From DATKWD01 sp963704815 (GTDB lineage Bacteria; Actinomycetota; Acidimicrobiia; Acidimicrobiales; Salinilacustritrichaceae), in contig CAVPHU010000001.1 in the NCBI GenBank assembly GCA_963704815.1, positions 124,001-188,000 of the forward strand: a stretch of DNA of 64,000 nucleotides, in the 5' to 3' direction. The notes under the pieces were generated by a model. The model searched no databases and was not told where the DNA came from. It saw nothing but the letters and a program-made list of their open reading frames with translations. The stretch's first letter is position 1. The number at the start of each line of letters is the position of its first letter. Position numbers and translations under genes: made by a program. Below, piece after piece: positions 31,849-40,796 of the stretch.

Positions 31849-32738
31849 ATGCAGTCCGAACAGCTCGACAAGATCCGTGAAGGCAACGGCTTCATCGCCG
31901 CCCTCGACCAGAGCGGCGGCAGCACGCCCAAGGCGCTCCGCATCTACGGCATCGGCGAAGACGAGTACGCCAACGAGGACGAGATGTTCGACCTCATCCA
32001 CCAGATGCGGACGCGGATCATCACCAGCCCGTGCGTTCACGGGCGAGCGGATCGTCGGCGCGATCCTGTTCGAGCAGACGATGGACCGCGAGATCGCCGG
32101 CACGGGCACCGCCCAGTACCTCTGGTCCACCGAGGGCGTCGTCCCGTTCCTGAAGGTCGACAAGGGCCTCGCCGACGAGGCCGACGGCGTGCAGCTGATG
32201 AAGCCGATGCCCGATCTCGACGCCCTGCTGGCGCGTGCCGTCGACAAGGGCGTGTTCGGCACCAAGATGCGCTCGGTGATCAAGCTGGCCGATCCCGCCG
32301 GTGTGCAGGCGATCGTCGACCAGCAGTTCGAGGTCGGTCGCCAGATCCTGGCCGCCGGACTCGTGCCCATCCTCGAGCCCGAGGTCGACATCACCAGCCC
32401 GCAGAAGGCGGAGGCCGAGGCGCTCCTGCGCGACGCGCTGGTGAGCGGGCTCGACGTCGCTCGCCGACGGTCAGCAGGTCATGTTCAAGCTGACGCTGCC
32501 CGAAGCCGACGGCTACTACCAGCAGCTGGTCGACGACCCACGGGTCCTGAAGGTCGTCGCCCTCTCGGGCGGCTACAGCCGCGACGAGGCCAACGCCAGG
32601 TTGGCCCGCAACCCCGGCGTGATCGCCAGCTTCTCTCGGGCTCTGACCGAAGGGCTCACCGCGCAGCTCTCCGACGAGGAGTTCGACCAGACGCTCGACG
32701 CGTCGATCGCGAGCATCCACGCGGCATCGATCACCTGA
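31849..32738 (+). CDS. fda: Class I fructose-bisphosphate aldolase, two apparent frameshifts
   Basis: Schiff-base aldolase of the bacterial type found in staphylococci, acting in glycolysis and gluconeogenesis. Seen in order: NGFIAALDQSGGSTPKAL, EDEMFDLIHQMRTRIITSP, (shift) IVGAILFEQTMDREI, VVPFLKVDKGLADE (Schiff-base Lys), GTKMRSVIKL, LVPILEPEVDI, (shift) VMFKLTLPEADGYY, VALSGGYSRDEAN and IASFSRALTEGL. One extra T near 32032 and one extra G near 32459 account for both shifts; removing them restores about 295 residues. GGAG at 31838 precedes ATG 31849. Probably functional with sequence errors. Confidence 0.9.
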
Positions 32739-32741
32739 CCC

Positions 32742-33656
32742 TCAGGTCTCTCCCCGGTAGATCCGACGGATGATGTCCTCGAGGTCGGGGGGTTCGAGGC
32801 TGAGGTCGATGATCTCGTGGGCCGCCATGACCGCAGCGATGAGGTCGGGTGCGGTGATCGCGTCGCGCGAGAACTGCAGCCAGACCGTGCGGTCCTCCTG
32901 TCGGATCACCTTCGCTCCGTCGATGTCGATCGTCCCGGCCTCGGCGAGGTCGACGACGAGCTGGCGGATGGTCCCGTAGCGCCGGCGAAGGTCGTCCACC
33001 GTGCCATCGGAGATCACCCGCCCATGATCGATGATCATGAGGCGACGGCAGAGGGCCACCAGGTCGTCGACGTCGTGGGTGGTCAGCAGGATCGTCGTCC
33101 CATCCACCACGTTCAGCTCGGTCAGGAACCGGCGGACCTCCGCCTTGGCCTCGACATCGAGACCGATGGTGGGTTCGTCGAGGAACAGGATCTTCGGTCG
33201 AGGTGTGACCGCCACGGCGAGCTCGGCCCGCATGCGTTGACCGAGCGACAGCGTGCGCACCGGCGCGCCCATCAACGGGCCGAGCGTGAGCAGGTCGGCG
33301 AGCCGGTCACGACGGCGAGCGTGGTCTGCTGCGTCCTGGCCGTACATGCGACGGGTGAGCTCGAAGCTCTCGCGCAGCGGCAGGTCCCACCACAACTGGG
33401 TGCGTTGCCCGAACACCACCCCCGTGCGCTGATTGAGCTCGCGCCGCTGCCGTGACGGCACCAGCCCATCGACGAGCACGGTGCCCGAGGTGGGCTCGAG
33501 GATGCCGGTCATCATCTTGATGGTGGTCGACTTCCCGGCCCCGTTCGGCCCGGCGTACCCGACGAAGTCGCCGGCCTCGATGGTGAACGAGACGCGGTCG
33601 ACGGCGGCGTCGCCCTCCTTGCCGTAGCGCTTGGTCAATTCGTCGACGACGATCAT
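32742..33656 (-). CDS. ABC exporter ATP-binding protein
   Basis: A 304-residue ATPase. Walker A GPNGAGKSTTIKMM, Q-loop region GVVFGQRTQLWWDLPL, signature TLSLGQRMRAELA, Walker B ILFLDEPTIGLD and the H-loop TTHD. The QLWWDLP segment and the C-terminal domain after residue 220 match the ATPases of viologen/DUF990-type ABC-2 exporters. ATG 33656 overlaps the permease stop (ATGA). Probably exports a lipid or toxic compound together with the two permeases upstream; the substrate is unknown. Confidence 0.92.
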   Translation of the reverse strand: MIVVDELTKRYGKEGDAAVDRVSFTIEAGDFVGYAGPNGAGKSTTIKMMTGILEPTSGTVLVDGLVPSRQRRELNQRTGVVFGQRTQLWWDLPLRESFELTRRMYGQDAADHARRRDRLADLLTLGPLMGAPVRTLSLGQRMRAELAVAVTPRPKILFLDEPTIGLDVEAKAEVRRFLTELNVVDGTTILLTTHDVDDLVALCRRLMIIDHGRVISDGTVDDLRRRYGTIRQLVVDLAEAGTIDIDGAKVIRQEDRTVWLQFSRDAITAPDLIAAVMAAHEIIDLSLEPPDLEDIIRRIYRGET

Positions 33657-34503
33657 CAGGACCCGGTGCTCTCGTAGTGGCGGAGTCCGGCTCGCCAGCA
33701 CCCGGCGGCGAGCCCGGCGAAGGCGGTGGCGGCGATCGGTGTGAGGGCGAGCAACGACCGGGGGACACCCGGCGGGCCCGTCTCGTCGAGGACCCACAGA
33801 GCCGGGACGTAGACGGCGAGCGCGAGCGGAATGACGAACAGGAAGACCGTTCGCATCGCCGAGGAGTAGATCTGGATGGGATAGCTGCTCAGCGCGGCGC
33901 CGCCGTAGGTGAAGGCGTTGACGAGTTCGGTGCCCTCGATGGTGAACATCGTGACCGCGGCCCCGATGACGAGGATGCTGAACACGATGGCCGACGTGGC
34001 CACGACCGCGAGCAGCGTGATGGCCACCGTCTGGACCGAGGCGTCGACGCCGACCGCGATCGAGGCCCAGACCACGACGCCGAGCCCGGCGGCGACCCGA
34101 CCCAGCTCGCGGACCTGGACATCGGAGGTCACGACCCACAACAGCGGCGACAGGGGCCGCGTCGAGCGCGAGGTCGATCCGGCCCTCGCGGATCAGGTTC
34201 GAGAAACGCGGGCGGCTCGATGGCGTCGCCGACGAGCATGCCGAGCCCGAGGCCCGCGTTGGAGACGCCGACGAGCCAGGCGACCTGGGCTGCGTCCCAG
34301 CCGCCGATGTCGCCGAAGCGCCCGACGAGGATGGCGACGGCCACCGTCTCCGCCACGACCACGCTGGCGGAGCCGAGGGTCCGCATGGCGACCTGCGGGC
34401 CGCTGCCGACCGACGCTCGGACCGACGCGACGGCCAGGTGCCAGCTGGTGGCCAGGTCGCCTCCGCGGGACGTCGCCCGTCCGCGTACGAGCGTGTCAGC
34501 CAC
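33656..34503 (-). CDS. ABC-2 permease, two apparent frameshifts
   Basis: Membrane subunit of the exporter with about six hydrophobic segments. From GTG 34503 the frame gives VADTLVRGRATSRGG and AMRTLGSASVVVAETVAVAI. It shifts near 34204 to FSNLIREGRIDLALD and near 34160 to PLSPLLWVVTSDVQ, then runs to 33656. The joined segment REGRIDLALD-RPLSPLLW is a conserved ABC-2 loop, which shows how the pieces connect. Each shift equals one extra base. Start overlaps the upstream permease stop. Confidence 0.82.
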
Positions 34504-35275
34504 CGAACACCACCAGCCTCCGGTCGGCACGGTGCATCACCCGCTGGCAGACGACCCACATGACCACGGCCCAGACCAGTTGGATGACGAGCGGACCGGC
34601 GACGGCCTGGCGCGTGGCGACCGCCACCGGCGCCATCAGCATGGCGACCAGGGGCGACAGGTCGGCGACGGTCTGGAGCAGGTCGGGGAAGTAGGTGGTC
34701 GGGATCAGGAACCCCGAGAAGAACCAGATCGGGATGAACACGAGGGCGAAGATGCCGCGATAGTCCGGCGACCAGAACGCGACGGCACCGATCAGGAAGC
34801 GCAGCTGCGTCGACACGACCGCGGCGAGCAGCACCGACACGACGAAGGCCGCCCAGCCGACGACCGAGGTGGGCAGGTTGAGGTCGAGGACGATGGCGGC
34901 GACGAACAGAGGTCCGGGAGCTCGGAGGAGCAGGAAGTACGACACTCGCCCGAGGTCGAACGCGACGTGGCGGACGAGCGGGTCACCGGGTCTGGTCAGC
35001 TCGGCGACGAAGTCGCCCGAACGGATGCGATCGGGCAACTCGAAGATCCACGGCGTCCAGATGGCGCCGAAAAGCGCCTGGAGCACCCAGACGTAGGTGA
35101 GGGCGTCGGCCTCGTCGAAGCCACCGACCTCGGTCGTGGCCGAATACAGGGCGACGAACAGCGCGGTTCGGACCACGCCGAAGAACACGTTCGTGGCCAG
35201 CCCGCTGAGCAGGGCGAGCCGGTACGTCGCCTGGCGCCGCATGCCCGCGCGGAACAGAGCGACGGACGGTCCCAC
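34496..35275 (-). CDS. ABC-2 permease, DUF990/viologen-exporter type
   Basis: A 259-residue membrane protein with six hydrophobic segments. RRQATYRLALLSGLATNVFF near the N-terminus and RIRSGDFVAELTRPGDPLV in the cytoplasmic loop are typical of the ABC2_membrane_6 family. GTG 35275 is 8 nt from TACATT (complement of 35284-35289), the leaderless pattern. First gene of the three-gene exporter operon, divergent from korA. Confidence 0.88.
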   Translation of the reverse strand: MGPSVALFRAGMRRQATYRLALLSGLATNVFFGVVRTALFVALYSATTEVGGFDEADALTYVWVLQALFGAIWTPWIFELPDRIRSGDFVAELTRPGDPLVRHVAFDLGRVSYFLLLRAPGPLFVAAIVLDLNLPTSVVGWAAFVVSVLLAAVVSTQLRFLIGAVAFWSPDYRGIFALVFIPIWFFSGFLIPTTYFPDLLQTVADLSPLVAMLMAPVAVATRQAVAGPLVIQLVWAVVMWVVCQRVMHRADRRLVVFGG

Positions 35276-35364
35276 CGCGCGGCAATGTAGCGGGCAGTCC
35301 GCGTCGGAGCCCGGGAGTGCGGGTACCCTCGTCCGAGCCAATCCACCACTCCGGGAGGACAACG

Positions 35365-37240
35365 GTGTCCGACACGGCCACAGCACCCGAGACGCTCGAT
35401 CGCGTCATCATCCGATTCGCCGGCGACTCCGGCGACGGCATGCAGCTCACGGGTGACCGCTTCACGAGCGCTTCGGCGGTGTTCGGCAACGACCTCGCGA
35501 CGTTGCCCGACTTCCCCGCCGAGATCCGCGCACCGCAGGGCACCCTCGCCGGGGTCTCGGCGTTCCAGGTCCACATCTCCGACCACGACATCACCACGCC
35601 GGGCGATGCACCCAACGTGCTCGTGGCCATGAACCCCGCCGCACTGAAGGCCGACCTCCATCGGCTCGAGTCCGCCGGCACGGTGATCGTGAACAGCGAC
35701 ACCTTCACCGACCGGAACCTGGACAAGGCGGGCTACGAGGTCAACCCGCTCGAAGACGGCACCCTCGACGGCTACACGCTGTTCGAGGTCCCGATGACCG
35801 AGCTGACCAAGGGTTCGGTCGAACACCTCGGGGTCAAGCCCCGGGACGCCGAGCGGAGCAAGAACTTCTTCGCCCTCGGTCTGGTGAGCTGGATGTACAC
35901 CCGACCGGTCGAACCGACCCTCGATTGGATCAGCGAGAAGTTCGCCGGCAAGGAGAAGGTGATCGAGGCCAACAAGGCGGCGTTCAAGGCCGGCCACGCG
36001 TTCGGCGAGACGGCCGAGCTGTTCGACCACCCCTACCAGGTGGCGGCGGCCGACAAGGAGGCCGGCACCTACACCAACATCAACGGCAACACGGCCCTGT
36101 CGTGGGGACTCGTCGCCGCCGGGCAGTTGGCCAACATGCCCGTCTTCCTCGGCTCCTATCCCGATCACCCCGGCTTCCGACATCCTCCACGAGCTCTCGA
36201 AGCACAAGAACTTCGGGATCCGCACGCTCCAGGCCGAGGACGAGATCGCCGGGATCGGCTCGGCGCTCGGCGCAGCCTTCGGCGGACATCTCGCCGTGAC
36301 CACGACGAGCGGCCCCGGCGTCGCCCTGAAGGGCGAGACCCTGGGCCTGGCGGTCAGCCTCGAGTTGCCGCTCATCATCGTCGACATCCAGCGTGGGGGC
36401 CCCTCGACCGGTCTCCCGACCAAGACCGAGGCAGCCGACCTCCTCATGGCGATGTACGGCCGTCACGGCGAGTCGCCGATGCCGATCGTGGCCGCCTACA
36501 CGCCGGCCGGCTGCTTCCACGCCGCCATCGAGGCGGCCCGGATCGCGCTCAAGTACCGCACGCCGGTGATGCTGCTCTCCGACGGCTACCTCGCCAACGG
36601 CACCGAGCCGTGGCGCCTCCCCGACGTGTCGACCCTGCCCGACATCTCGACCTCCTTCGCCACCGAACCCAACGGCGAGAACGACGGTGGCGAGCCGGTC
36701 CACCACCCCTACGCCCGCGACCCCGAGACGCTCGCCCGTGAGTGGGCGCTGCCGGGGACCCCGGGCCTGATGCACCGAGTCGGCGGCCTCGAGAAGGAGG
36801 ACGTCACCGGCAACGTCTCGTACGACCCCGCCAACCACGAGACGATGATCCATCTCCGTGCGGCGAAGATCGCCGGCATCGCGAACGACATCCCCGGTGT
36901 CGAGGTCCACGGCGACACCGACGCCGACACGTTGGTGCTGGGCTGGGGATCGACCTGGGGGGCCATCAGCGGTGCTGCCGACCGGATCCGCGCTCGCGGC
37001 CACAAGATCGCCCGCGCCCACCTGGTCCACCTCAACCCGTTCCCCGCCAATCTGGCCGAGGTCCTGGCCCGATACTCGACCGTGATCGTCCCCGAGATGA
37101 ATCTCGGACAGCTCAGCCGATTGATCCGCGCCGACTTCCTGGTCGACGCCACGTCGATCTCCAACGTCCGGGGGCTGCCGTTCACCGCCGGTGCGCTCGA
37201 AGCGAAGATCCTCGAAGTGATGGAGGCCTCCCATGTCTGA
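35365..37240 (+). CDS. korA: 2-oxoglutarate:ferredoxin oxidoreductase, gamma-alpha fusion, one frameshift
   Basis: Oxidises 2-oxoglutarate to succinyl-CoA with ferredoxin as acceptor. The N-terminal gamma domain (VIIRFAGDSGDGMQLTGDRF) is fused to the alpha domain (TNINGNTALSWGLVAAGQ, then after the shift PITPASDILHELSKHKN, VTTTSGPGVALKGE, VDIQRGGPSTGLPTKTE). A single extra C near 36161 breaks the frame inside the conserved GSYPITP motif; without it the protein is about 624 residues, usual for the fused actinobacterial form. GTG 35365 follows GGGAGG at 35354. Overlaps korB by 8 nt. Confidence 0.9.
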
Positions 37241-38543
37241 ATCCGCCGTCGAAGTCACCACCAAGAAGGACTGGACCAGCGACCAGGAGGTGCGTTGGTG
37301 TCCGGGTTGTGGCGACTACTCGATCCTCATGGCCGTGCAGATGCTCATGCCCGAGTTGGGCGTGGCCCGCGAGAACAGCGTGTTCGTGTCGGGCATCGGG
37401 TGTGCCGCGCGGTTCCCGTACTACATGAACACCTACGGGATGCACTCCATCCACGGCCGGGCCCCGGCCATCGCCACCGGTCTGGCGATGGCCCGTCAGG
37501 ACCTCGACGTGTGGGTCGTGACCGGCGACGGTGACTCGCTGTCGATCGGCGGCAACCACCTCATCCATGCCCTTCGCCGCAACGTCAACATCAACATCCT
37601 GTTGTTCAACAACCAGATCTACGGCCTGACCAAGGGCCAGTACTCACCCACCTCCGAAGTGGGCAAGGTCACCAAGTCGACGCCGTTCGGCAGCCTCGAT
37701 CGTCCGTTCAACCCCGTGAGCGTCGCCCTCGGGGCCGAGGCGAGTTTCGTGGCCCGAACCCACGACATGGACCGCAACCACATGATGGAGACGTTCCGGC
37801 GGGCTCACGCCCACCAGGGCGCGTCGTTCGTCGAGATCTACCAGAACTGCAACGTCTTCAACGATGGGGCGTTCGGCGAGATCACTGCGAAGGACAAGCG
37901 AGCATCGATGCTGATCCCGCTGGCTCACGGCGAGCCCATCCGGTTCGGCGAGAACGGCGAGCGGGGGGTCGTGGTCGACGCCCAGAACGGTGCTCAGCTG
38001 GTCGATGTGGCCGACGTCGGCGAGGACGCCCTGCTCCGGCACGACGAGACACGGGAAGATCCCAGCGTGGCGTTCATGCTGTCCCGCCTCGCCCGCGGTC
38101 CCTTCGAGCCGACGCCCATCGGCGTGTTCCGGGCGGTCGATCGTCCCGAGTACGGCTCGATGGCCGACCAGCAGCTGGCGGCAGCCAACGAGGCCCAAGG
38201 GCCCGGCGACCTCGAAAGCTGCTGGGGCGAAGCTGCTGCCGGGATCCGGCGCCACCTGGGACGGGGCCCGAGCGCCGCTCGACGAGGGCGGCAGAGCGGG
38301 ATCGGGGACTGCGACCTGGCCCTCCGCAGCTCCTCAGTCGAACAAGTGGAAGACGATGCCCGTCTTCACCTTCGGGTGGAAAAACGTGGTCTTGGCCGGC
38401 ATGCGCTCGCCGTGATGGGTCGCCTCGATCTGGGCCACGGTGGCCGGCCGGAGCAGCACCCCGGCCTGGGCGCGACCCGACTGCACGGCCTCGACCACGC
38501 GGTCGACCCCGTGTTGGAAGGTCACGTCGTGGTCGGGGAGTGA
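37233..38543 (+). CDS. korB: 2-oxoglutarate:ferredoxin oxidoreductase beta subunit, 3' end uncertain
   Basis: Thiamine-diphosphate subunit. RWCPGCGDYSI and GIGCAARFPYY hold [4Fe-4S] ligands, TGDGDSLSIGGNHLIHALRR is the ThDP motif, followed by NNQIYGLTKGQYSPTS. The family normally ends near residue 335-345. Here homology fades after AANEAQGPGDLE (about 38215), and no frame has a stop before 38413, so the open frame continues through the antisense of the DUF1015 gene. An indel near 38215-38225 is likely; the alternative frame gives SGATWDG, like the usual C-terminus, and stops at 38415. Expect a true end nearer 38300-38415. Confidence 0.85.
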   Translation: MSESAVEVTTKKDWTSDQEVRWCPGCGDYSILMAVQMLMPELGVARENSVFVSGIGCAARFPYYMNTYGMHSIHGRAPAIATGLAMARQDLDVWVVTGDGDSLSIGGNHLIHALRRNVNINILLFNNQIYGLTKGQYSPTSEVGKVTKSTPFGSLDRPFNPVSVALGAEASFVARTHDMDRNHMMETFRRAHAHQGASFVEIYQNCNVFNDGAFGEITAKDKRASMLIPLAHGEPIRFGENGERGVVVDAQNGAQLVDVADVGEDALLRHDETREDPSVAFMLSRLARGPFEPTPIGVFRAVDRPEYGSMADQQLAAANEAQGPGDLESCWGEAAAGIRRHLGRGPSAARRGRQSGIGDCDLALRSSSVEQVEDDARLHLRVEKRGLGRHALAVMGRLDLGHGGRPEQHPGLGATRLHGLDHAVDPVLEGHVVVGE

Positions 38544-39527
38544 GGCGCGGGCCGCATCGAGCCTGATCGAGTCGAGGTCGCGGCCGCCGGTGAACGCGTC
38601 GGGCTTGGGGACCAGGAAGCTGGCCCGGTCGGCCTGCACCAGGCACAACGCGCCCTCGCCGGCCATCCGCGCCGAGATCGTGTCGTCGATCGCGCCGGCA
38701 TCGCTCACCACGAACCAGTCCGAGAGGGCCTCCGCGAGATCGAGGTCGTCGGGCAGCCCCGTGAGCAGACGGTGGATGGGACGAACGGTCAGCTCGTCCT
38801 CGACGAGTTCGACCACGTACATGAGGGTCCGTTCGGCACCTCCGGCATCGCCGTCGGCCGCAGCGCGTCGCTCGTCGCGGTAGGCGAGTGACGTCTCGTA
38901 GCGGTGATGGCCATCGGCGACCAGCACCGGCTGCGAGCCGACGGCCGCGGTGATCGCTGCACACACCGCGGGATCGTCGGTGGTCCACACGGTGTGGGTG
39001 ACGCCGTCGTCGTCGGTCCACTCGGCATCGGGGGGACCATCGGTCGGCAGCAGGTCGGTGAGTCCCTTGGCGAGCGACAGCGACCAGATCGCCGAGAGGT
39101 TGCCGCGGCAGGCGCGCAGCATGTCGAGGCGATCGGACTTGGCCTTCTTGGTCGTCTGCTCGTGGGGGAGGATCTCTCCCTCGTCGGGCCGCGACAGTTC
39201 GAGGGCGCCGAGGACGCCGGTGGTGTGGCGGGGAGTGCCGTGGTCGTCGACGAAGGCCATGCGGTAGATGGTGAAGGTCGGTGCCTCGTCTCGGCGGAGC
39301 ATTCCGGTCTGCTGCCACTCGGCGAGTAGCCGGGCGGCGAGCTCGTAGCGGTCTTCGCCGCCCTCGTCGACCGGGAGGTCGATGCGCACCGCGTTGTTCG
39401 GGTGTCTGGCGACGAGTGCCGCACGATCGCGGTCGTCGATGACGTCGTAGGGGGGCGCCGCCACGTCGGCGAGATCGACCTGTGTGAGGTCGTAGCGAAG
39501 GGCGCGAAACGGTTCGAAGACAGGCAC
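38334..39527 (-). CDS. DUF1015 family protein, SerK-like
   Basis: A 397-residue protein with FRALRYDLTQVDLADVAAPP and PYDVIDDRDR at the N-terminus, ILPHEQTTKKAKSDRLDML, VADGHHRYETSLAYRDE (the conserved H-H-R-Y-E motif) and a C-terminal KTTFFHPKVKTGIVFHLF. DUF1015 includes a free-serine kinase (SerK) in archaea; in actinobacteria the role is not established, so serine phosphorylation is only a possibility. GTG 39527. Its 3' end overlaps the over-long korB frame. Confidence 0.9.
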   Translation of the reverse strand: MPVFEPFRALRYDLTQVDLADVAAPPYDVIDDRDRAALVARHPNNAVRIDLPVDEGGEDRYELAARLLAEWQQTGMLRRDEAPTFTIYRMAFVDDHGTPRHTTGVLGALELSRPDEGEILPHEQTTKKAKSDRLDMLRACRGNLSAIWSLSLAKGLTDLLPTDGPPDAEWTDDDGVTHTVWTTDDPAVCAAITAAVGSQPVLVADGHHRYETSLAYRDERRAAADGDAGGAERTLMYVVELVEDELTVRPIHRLLTGLPDDLDLAEALSDWFVVSDAGAIDDTISARMAGEGALCLVQADRASFLVPKPDAFTGGRDLDSIRLDAARASLPDHDVTFQHGVDRVVEAVQSGRAQAGVLLRPATVAQIEATHHGERMPAKTTFFHPKVKTGIVFHLFD

Positions 39528-39590
39528 GTCGGCCAGCCTGACAGATCGTCTCGATCACATCGAAGACCCCGCGTCCAGCCATACTCTGAC

Positions 39591-40331
39591 GTGCCCATCG
39601 CGTGCGATCTCGACGGCGTGGTCCGGCTCGGACCCGACCCGATTCCCGGCGCCGCCGACGCGGTGCGTCGGTTGCGGGCGGCCGGCGAGCGGGTGGTGTT
39701 CGTCACCAACAACGCCGCCACTCGCATCTCGGTGCAGGAGGAGCGACTCGAAGCGATGGGGATCCCGGCGGTGGGCGACGTGATCGGTGCGGCGCAGGCG
39801 GGCGCATCGCTCGTCGACCCGGGCCAGCGCGTGCTCGTGGTCGGGGAGGACGGACTGACGGAGGCGATTCGCGCACGGCGGGCCTCGGTGGTGTCCTCGG
39901 GTGCGGTCGATGCCGTGGTGGTGGGCCTCGACCGCACGTTCGACTACGAGTCGCTCACCCGTGCCTCCGGGGCCATCCGTGGCGGTGCCCGCTTCATCGC
40001 CACCAACGGGGACCAGACGTTTCCGACGCCGAGTGGACTCGTGCCGGGCGCCGGATCGATCGTCGCCGCGATCGCTGCCGCGTCGGGGGCCGTTCCCGAG
40101 ATCGCCGGCAAACCGCATGAGCCGATCGCGAGGCTGGTCCGTGCCGCACTCGGGACGGAGGGGTTGGTCGTCGGCGATCGGGACGACACCGACGGCGCCT
40201 TCGCCCGGACGCTGGGCTATGACTTCGCCCTGGTCCTCAGCGGCGTGACCGACGCCGGCGAGGTGCCGGTCGATCCTGCGCCCACGTACGTGGCGCAGGA
40301 CCTGAGGACCCTTGTCGACGAGTTGCTCTGA
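39591..40331 (+). CDS. HAD-superfamily sugar/nucleotide phosphatase, NagD-like
   Basis: A 246-residue HAD hydrolase of subclass IIA. Motif I CDLDGVVRLG (nucleophile Asp and acid Asp), motif II VFVTNNA, the cap residues 60-170, motif III GKPHEP, motif IV VGDRDDTDGAFA. Length matches NagD/4-nitrophenylphosphatase proteins that dephosphorylate small sugar or glycerol phosphates. GTG 39591. Homologues often precede tlyA in actinobacteria. A perfect hairpin follows immediately at 40332. Confidence 0.88.
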   Translation: MPIACDLDGVVRLGPDPIPGAADAVRRLRAAGERVVFVTNNAATRISVQEERLEAMGIPAVGDVIGAAQAGASLVDPGQRVLVVGEDGLTEAIRARRASVVSSGAVDAVVVGLDRTFDYESLTRASGAIRGGARFIATNGDQTFPTPSGLVPGAGSIVAAIAAASGAVPEIAGKPHEPIARLVRAALGTEGLVVGDRDDTDGAFARTLGYDFALVLSGVTDAGEVPVDPAPTYVAQDLRTLVDELL

Positions 40332-40350
40332 ACCGGCGGCTGCCGCCGGT
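40332..40350 (+). terminator. Hairpin after the HAD gene
   Basis: ACCGGCGG, CTG loop, CCGCCGGT: a perfect 8-bp GC stem starting one base after the stop codon. No T tract follows, so it could be a weak terminator or an mRNA 3'-end stabiliser. Confidence 0.45.
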
Positions 40351-40360
40351 GTGTGACACA

Positions 40361-40407
40361 TTGCGCATGTGCAAACTTTTGCAAGCACCGCGGGCCGCCG
40401 GTAGCGT
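40361..40407 (+). promoter_or_regulatory. Promoter and palindromic operator candidate for the phasin-like gene
   Basis: TTGCAA (40379-40384), 17-nt spacer, TAGCGT (40402-40407), then ATG 40415, so the mRNA is probably leaderless. Just upstream TTGCGCATGTGCAA (40361-40374) is a near-perfect palindrome, and TGTGACACA (40352-40360) a second. TGC/GCA-rich repeats are typical of regulators of phasin genes; assignment is inference. Confidence 0.55.
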
Positions 40408-40414
40408 TCGGGGC

Positions 40415-40789
40415 ATGGCAACCAACCCTCCCATCAAGCGATTCCTCGACGCCGGGGTGCAGTTCACCGAGATGACCCAGTCCCGGGCCGAGGCCATCGT
40501 CAAGGATCTGGTGAAGGCCGGCGAAGTCCAGGCCGAGCAGGCCCAGAAGTTCGTCGACGACCTCGTCTCCCGGAGCCGAAAGAACAGCGAGCGGCTTCGT
40601 GAAGCCGTCCGCAAGGAAGTCCAGAACCAGGTGAGCAACCTCGGCCTGGCGACCCAGGACGACATCGCCCGCATCGAGAAGAAGATCGCGGCCTCGTCCA
40701 AGCCCGCCAAGAAGGCGACCAAGAAGAAGTCGCCGGCCAAGAAGACGGCGGCCAAGAAGACGGCGGCCAAGAAGGCCGCGAAGAAGTAG
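40415..40789 (+). CDS. Phasin-like protein with histone H1-type AAKKA tail
   Basis: A 124-residue protein. Residues 1-95 form an amphipathic helical region (FLDAGVQFTEMTQSRAEAIV, VSNLGLATQDDIARIEKKI) like phasins or PHA-granule regulators. Residues 98-124 are Lys/Ala repeats (KKTAAKKTAAKKAAKK) like bacterial H1 tails, which suggest DNA binding. It could tether granules or the nucleoid; no activity is certain. ATG 40415 is supported by the -10 seven bases upstream. It lies 7 nt before tlyA and may be in the same transcript. Confidence 0.75.
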   Translation: MATNPPIKRFLDAGVQFTEMTQSRAEAIVKDLVKAGEVQAEQAQKFVDDLVSRSRKNSERLREAVRKEVQNQVSNLGLATQDDIARIEKKIAASSKPAKKATKKKSPAKKTAAKKTAAKKAAKK

Positions 40790-40796
40790 CGGAACC

